From the NCBI RefSeq assembly GCF_039595935.1, contig NZ_JBCNKR010000004.1, forward strand, positions 1,425,001 through 1,489,000: a stretch of DNA of 64,000 bases, given 5' to 3'. This DNA comes from Flavobacterium sp. (GTDB taxonomy: Bacteria; Bacteroidota; Bacteroidia; Flavobacteriales; Flavobacteriaceae). Below, one piece after another: positions 59,764 through 64,000 of the stretch (position 1 is its first letter; each line of letters opens with the position of its first letter). The notes below the pieces were generated by a model. That model made no database searches and was not told where the DNA came from. It worked only from the letters and a program-made list of their open reading frames with translations. Made by a program: the position numbers and the translations under genes.

Positions 59764-61362
59764 TTATTTAAAAGTATACGGAGCTACTTCTGTTAATTTT
59801 GGATTTTTAATTAAATCATCTGCAGGATAAGGCAGTAAAAGATTTGATGCCGAAATGGTAATGTGTTTTTCGTTTTGTTTATCTCCTCTGTTTTGTGCTT
59901 CTAAAATGGCTTTGGCCTGACTGAACGGAAGACGTCCTAAATCAAAATAATAATCTCCTTCGCAAGCTAATTCTGCACGTCTTTCTCTAAAAATATCATC
60001 AAAAGTAATGGCGGTTTTTGGCGCTAAACCTGCTCTTTTACGAACTGCGTTATATGATTTTAATGCATTTGCATCTGTAGTACTTCCTGTTTGAGATCCT
60101 AAAATGGCTTCGGCATGAATTAATAATAATTCAGCATAACGCATCATATAACTATTCATACTGCTTTCTCCATTAAATGGCGCATTGAAAGGTCCTGTTA
60201 TTGGTAAATTTTCTTTTCCGATTACGTATTTTTTTAATCCGGCACCAGAATTCTGAGCTTCATTTGCTAATTCAAATGTATATCCTAAAAGTTTTGGAGA
60301 ATCAACAGCAAGTGTCTGCGCATACGTGATGTTTGGATAATAATCCCCCGGAAGCATAAAAGTTTCAATTCTTCTTTTATCTCCATTTTCAAAAACATTA
60401 TGAATTAAATCCTGAGATGGCGCAATTTGTCCAGAATACGTTGTTTCAACCAATCTGTTTTCCGGAGCGAATAATGTGTTTGAAAAGTTTCCTTCAAAAT
60501 AAGTTCCAGCTCCAGTCCATTGCCATGAAAAGATAGACTCTTCGTTATTGTTGTTTTTTTGAAGCCATAAATCTGCAAAAGATTTTGTTGGAAGTTCGTC
60601 TCCTCCTAATAATTTGAATTCACCGCTATTGATAACTTCCTGAGCCATTGCTCTTGCCAATTCATATTTCTTTTGATATAAATACACTTTTGCTAAAAAT
60701 GCTTTTGCAGATCCGCTTGAAACGTGTGCATTTGCAGCATAATTTGAACCTCTGTTTTTTGATCTTAAATTATCGATTGCAAATTTTAAATCATTTTCGA
60801 TAAAAGTATAAACGTCTGCAACCGGATTACTCGGGATAACATAGTTTTTAGAATAATCAGCATTGTTTTCGATAATTGGTACATTTCCCCAAAGTCTTAC
60901 TAAGAAGAAATAAGAAAACGCTCTGATAAAATGAGCCTCTCCCAATGCATTGTTCAAAGCTTCGTTACTAACTGCCGGCCCAACACTTTGTGGCAAATTG
61001 TTGATATATGCATTTGAGTTTGCAATTGCTCCAAAACATGATCTCCATGCATCTGAAATAAATGCCTGTGAATTTGTAAAACTTAAATCTGTAAATTTTC
61101 CAAAATCATTGTATTGACTTGCATACATGTTTCCTGAAATAACATCTGTGATTCCGTAAAATGCCGATTTATTCATATTAAACCATACAATTCCGTACAA
61201 TCCGTTTGATGCATTATCAAGCTTTTCATCTGAATCGTAGTAATTACCAATCGTAGGAGTTCCTTCTGCCGGCACGTCGATAAAATCCTGCGAACAAGAT
61301 GATGACATCAGCATTAAAAATGTCAAAGCAACTGCACTGCTTCTTTTAAATATATTTTTCAT
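59764..61362 (-). CDS. SusD/RagB-family glycan-binding lipoprotein
   Basis: The 532-residue protein has a lipobox at Cys23 (SSCSQDF). N-terminal TPR helices are visible (LGEAHFIRAFSYFFLVRLWG). The C-terminal SusD signature is YMMRYAELLLIHAEA, followed by FRERRAELACEGDYYFDLGR. It caps the SusC transporter and delivers oligosaccharides. It lies 12 bp after the SusC gene. Confidence 0.96.
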   Translation of the reverse strand: MKNIFKRSSAVALTFLMLMSSSCSQDFIDVPAEGTPTIGNYYDSDEKLDNASNGLYGIVWFNMNKSAFYGITDVISGNMYASQYNDFGKFTDLSFTNSQAFISDAWRSCFGAIANSNAYINNLPQSVGPAVSNEALNNALGEAHFIRAFSYFFLVRLWGNVPIIENNADYSKNYVIPSNPVADVYTFIENDLKFAIDNLRSKNRGSNYAANAHVSSGSAKAFLAKVYLYQKKYELARAMAQEVINSGEFKLLGGDELPTKSFADLWLQKNNNNEESIFSWQWTGAGTYFEGNFSNTLFAPENRLVETTYSGQIAPSQDLIHNVFENGDKRRIETFMLPGDYYPNITYAQTLAVDSPKLLGYTFELANEAQNSGAGLKKYVIGKENLPITGPFNAPFNGESSMNSYMMRYAELLLIHAEAILGSQTGSTTDANALKSYNAVRKRAGLAPKTAITFDDIFRERRAELACEGDYYFDLGRLPFSQAKAILEAQNRGDKQNEKHITISASNLLLPYPADDLIKNPKLTEVAPYTFK

Positions 61363-61374
61363 ATTAATTTCGTA

Positions 61375-64000
61375 TTAAAATTCAACATTAAAACCAAAAG
61401 TTATTTGTCTTGGTACCGGATAACGGCCATTGTCAACACCAGAAAGTAAAGCATCCTGGTTATATGAACCCACCTCAGGATCATATCCTTTGTATTTTGT
61501 AAAAGTGAATAAATTTTGTCCTGAAGCATAAAGTCTCAATCTTGACAGCTTAATTTTAGAAATTATATCAGAAGGAAGAGAATATCCTAATGTTACGTTT
61601 TGAATTCTTAAATATGAACCGTCCTCTATATGGCGTGTTGAAATTGCATTATTAATATTATCATAAGTTGAAGGTCTTGGCAGAGAAGCATCTGTATTTA
61701 CTGCTGAATAAAAATCCGCTGCTTCCGTTAAATAGTTTGTTCCCATGTAACTATTCATCGTTCCAGACAAACGAGTTAAGTTCATTAATTTATTTCCTGC
61801 TGTTCCCTGAAGGAAAATTGACAAATCAACATTTTTGTATTTGAAATTATTGGTGAATCCGTAAGTGAATTTTGGATTTGGATTTCCGATAGGAACTAAG
61901 TCATTTAAGTCAATAACACCATCGTTGTTTTGATCTTTATAGATAACATCTCCTTTTTGAAATTCTGGTTTCAAAGAGTTTGTTCCGTCTTTTAAAGGCA
62001 CCTGAGTTCCTCCTGCTGTATGTCCATAAGTCAATAAATCCTGATCTGTTCTGTAAATCCCTACGGCTTCGTAACCAATGAATGAACCAATTGGAAGTCC
62101 TTCCTGAGTTCTTGAAACTGTTACAGTGTTATAAGCCAGTGTATTCATTGTTTTCACAATATTCAAACCAGCCATATCTGTCACTTTATTTACATATTTA
62201 GTAAAGTTTAAGTTAGAATTCCATGTAAAGTTGTCTGAGAATTTTTCTGTGTAGCCCAAAGTAATCTCAATACCTTTATTCTGCATACTTCCAAGGTTAA
62301 AATATGGAGGATTCACACCACCTTCATAATCTCCACCACCAGAAAGGTAATTTGGAAGAGGTACCTGGTATAAGAAGTTTTTAGATACTTTTTTATAAAC
62401 ATCAACCGTTGCTGTAAGTTTAGAATCAAACATTGTAAAATCTAATCCTAAGTTTGTCTGCTCCTGAGTTTCCCATTTCAAATCTTTATTTGGCGTATTT
62501 GACGGAAGATAAGACGTTCCCATTGTACTATTAACAATATGCAGATTAGAATCGTATAAATTATTCCCGATTTGGTTGTTACCAGTTTGTCCCCAACCTG
62601 CTCTAATTTTAATATTGTCTACATACTTTTTAGTGCTTTCCATAAAAGATTCATTCGAAAGTTTCCATGAACCGCTTACAGAACTAAAAACACCCCATTT
62701 ATTTCCAACAAAGAATTTTGAAGATCCGTCCGTTCTAACGGCACCAGTCAGACTATATCTGTCAGCATAATCGTAAACCACCCTTCCTAAATAAGAAGAC
62801 AAAGTCTGTGTTCCTGAATAAACTCCGCTTGTAACTGCCTTAGATAAATCTGAAGCAGAAAGCGATTTGTCATTATTATCCTTATAACCGTAACCTGTTA
62901 TAGAATATCCTTCCCAATGAGCTCTGTTTGATTCTTGTACGGCTAAAACTGTAAAATTGTGTTTACCAATAGTATTTTTATAAGTAAGCATGTTTTTTAA
63001 GTTCCATGAATTTCCAGTTGATGGATTGTAATACAAGTTTGCATAGCTTTTTACCGCATTTCCTAAAGAATACATTGGATCAAAACGCTGGCCTAAATTA
63101 TCATAAATATATCCACCCGCTTCAAAACGATAATCTAAACCTTTAAATAAATCTACCTGAGTGTAGAAGTTTCCAGAATAGTTTTTTCTAACTAAAGTAT
63201 TAGAACCTAATAAAGAAACAGCAACCGGGTTTACAAAAGAAGTGTTTCCGCCAGTTGGAGGCCCTGCAAACGCTCCGGATAATTCTCTAACAGCCACATC
63301 CGGTGTTGCTAATAATGAAGTAGCAACAACTCCGTTAAACTGACCGTTTAAAGTTAATTTTTCATCCGTAATTGCACCGCTGATATTTACTCCTACTCTA
63401 ATAAAGCTGTTTACTTTAGCATCAATATTAGTTCTAAAATTATATCTCTTGAATCCAGATTCGATTACAATACCGTCTTGTTTTAAAACTCCTCCGGAGA
63501 TATAGTAATTAATTCCTTCTTTGCCTCCTGAGAAAGACAATTGATTAGAAGACATAAATCCTGTTTGGTAAATAGCATCCTGCCAGTCTGTTCCTTTTCC
63601 TAATAATTCAGGGTGAGCAAATTCAGGACGACGAGCTGTAGGATCGTAAACATCTGCCAAAGCATTTTGGTGAATGGCATATTCCTGTAGATTCATAGAA
63701 TGAAGTCTTTTAGGAAGATTACTCACAGAATAAGAATTTTCGAAAGATAATTTTCCCGTTCCTTTTTTACCCGATTTTGTAGTAACAATTACAACCCCGT
63801 TTGCACCACGCGAACCATAAATCGCTGTTGCAGAAGCATCTTTTAAAATATCTATAGACTCAATATCACTTGGATTAATAAGTGCTAACGGGCTCTGCGT
63901 AATATTTCCGTTATTTGAAAAGTTAGAATTCCCCTGAGCATTTCTTCCAGAAGTAGATGAGTTTCTCGCATCTCCGGAAATTGGAACTCCGTCAATTACA
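61375..64000 (-). CDS. SusC-family TonB-dependent transporter, 5' end cut
   Basis: The window edge removes the start. The visible part begins in the plug domain ([13 protein letters not shown], then [20 protein letters not shown]), the standard SusC motif. A large beta-barrel follows, ending [11 protein letters not shown] with terminal Phe. About 874 residues are present of a usual ~1000. It imports oligosaccharides with the adjacent SusD. The frame is open across the edge. Confidence 0.96.
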   Translation of the reverse strand, partial: VIDGVPISGDARNSSTSGRNAQGNSNFSNNGNITQSPLALINPSDIESIDILKDASATAIYGSRGANGVVIVTTKSGKKGTGKLSFENSYSVSNLPKRLHSMNLQEYAIHQNALADVYDPTARRPEFAHPELLGKGTDWQDAIYQTGFMSSNQLSFSGGKEGINYYISGGVLKQDGIVIESGFKRYNFRTNIDAKVNSFIRVGVNISGAITDEKLTLNGQFNGVVATSLLATPDVAVRELSGAFAGPPTGGNTSFVNPVAVSLLGSNTLVRKNYSGNFYTQVDLFKGLDYRFEAGGYIYDNLGQRFDPMYSLGNAVKSYANLYYNPSTGNSWNLKNMLTYKNTIGKHNFTVLAVQESNRAHWEGYSITGYGYKDNNDKSLSASDLSKAVTSGVYSGTQTLSSYLGRVVYDYADRYSLTGAVRTDGSSKFFVGNKWGVFSSVSGSWKLSNESFMESTKKYVDNIKIRAGWGQTGNNQIGNNLYDSNLHIVNSTMGTSYLPSNTPNKDLKWETQEQTNLGLDFTMFDSKLTATVDVYKKVSKNFLYQVPLPNYLSGGGDYEGGVNPPYFNLGSMQNKGIEITLGYTEKFSDNFTWNSNLNFTKYVNKVTDMAGLNIVKTMNTLAYNTVTVSRTQEGLPIGSFIGYEAVGIYRTDQDLLTYGHTAGGTQVPLKDGTNSLKPEFQKGDVIYKDQNNDGVIDLNDLVPIGNPNPKFTYGFTNNFKYKNVDLSIFLQGTAGNKLMNLTRLSGTMNSYMGTNYLTEAADFYSAVNTDASLPRPSTYDNINNAISTRHIEDGSYLRIQNVTLGYSLPSDIISKIKLSRLRLYASGQNLFTFTKYKGYDPEVGSYNQDALLSGVDNGRYPVPRQITFGFNVEF

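Overview
The window looks like chromosomal DNA of a Flavobacterium-type member of the Bacteroidota. It is AT-rich. Many genes are preceded by the Bacteroidota promoter element TAnnTTTG. It carries SusC/SusD genes, a type IX secretion (type B) sorting domain, 2TM-domain proteins, and intergenic repeats of the kind seen in flavobacteria. I see no prophage, transposase, CRISPR array or rRNA. Most genes are housekeeping or envelope functions. The accessory interest lies in the intergenic DNA and in a few unusual multidomain proteins.

Layout, 1-20 kb. The 3' end of trpB, two extra enzymes and trpA are followed by a type II toxin-antitoxin pair. Next comes a TetR-controlled tripartite efflux operon (TolC/HlyD/EmrB) whose repressor gene is frameshifted at a homopolymer. 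After yaaA, a cca-type nucleotidyltransferase, two tiny membrane ORFs and ctaA form a coupled string. A minus-strand block runs from a TonB-dependent receptor through a DUF2141 protein and a TPR-like protein to a LytS-like kinase fused to a 2TM domain, four separate 2TM proteins and a LytTR response regulator.

Layout, 20-46 kb. Small enzymes come first (DinB, YciI-like, acetyltransferase, VOC), then a ClC channel, an HPP protein, a pRiA4b ORF-3-like protein, a four-helix-bundle (S23) gene inside inverted repeat arrays, and a nucleoid-associated protein. A TetR/SDR pair shares operators. A large GAF protein follows, then an HD-PycTM protein divergent from a 1243-residue phosphoesterase/kinase-like/beta-barrel protein. 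The remaining genes are a lipoprotein, a kinase-motif orphan, an ABC transporter, a secreted type B protein, typA, and a PAS kinase with its CheY-like partner.

Layout, 46-64 kb. rpsT, two tRNA-Glu genes and proS are followed by Gly/Tyr-rich envelope proteins, an OMPP1/FadL-like protein, rimO, an amidase and a porin. At the right edge lies a polysaccharide utilization locus (SusC-SusD-glycan-binding lipoprotein-GH27-GH5), suggesting use of an alpha-galactosylated beta-glycan such as galactomannan. It has an internal hairpin terminator ahead of the enzyme genes.

The most unexplained signal is a family of intergenic arrays built from degenerate 8-bp units (NNNCTAAG or NNNCAAAG). They usually occur as inverted pairs enclosing something else: a palindrome, another repeat or, in one case, an S23-family gene. 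The second is the 2TM-kinase/2TM array, and the third is the three-part phosphoesterase/kinase-like/barrel protein.
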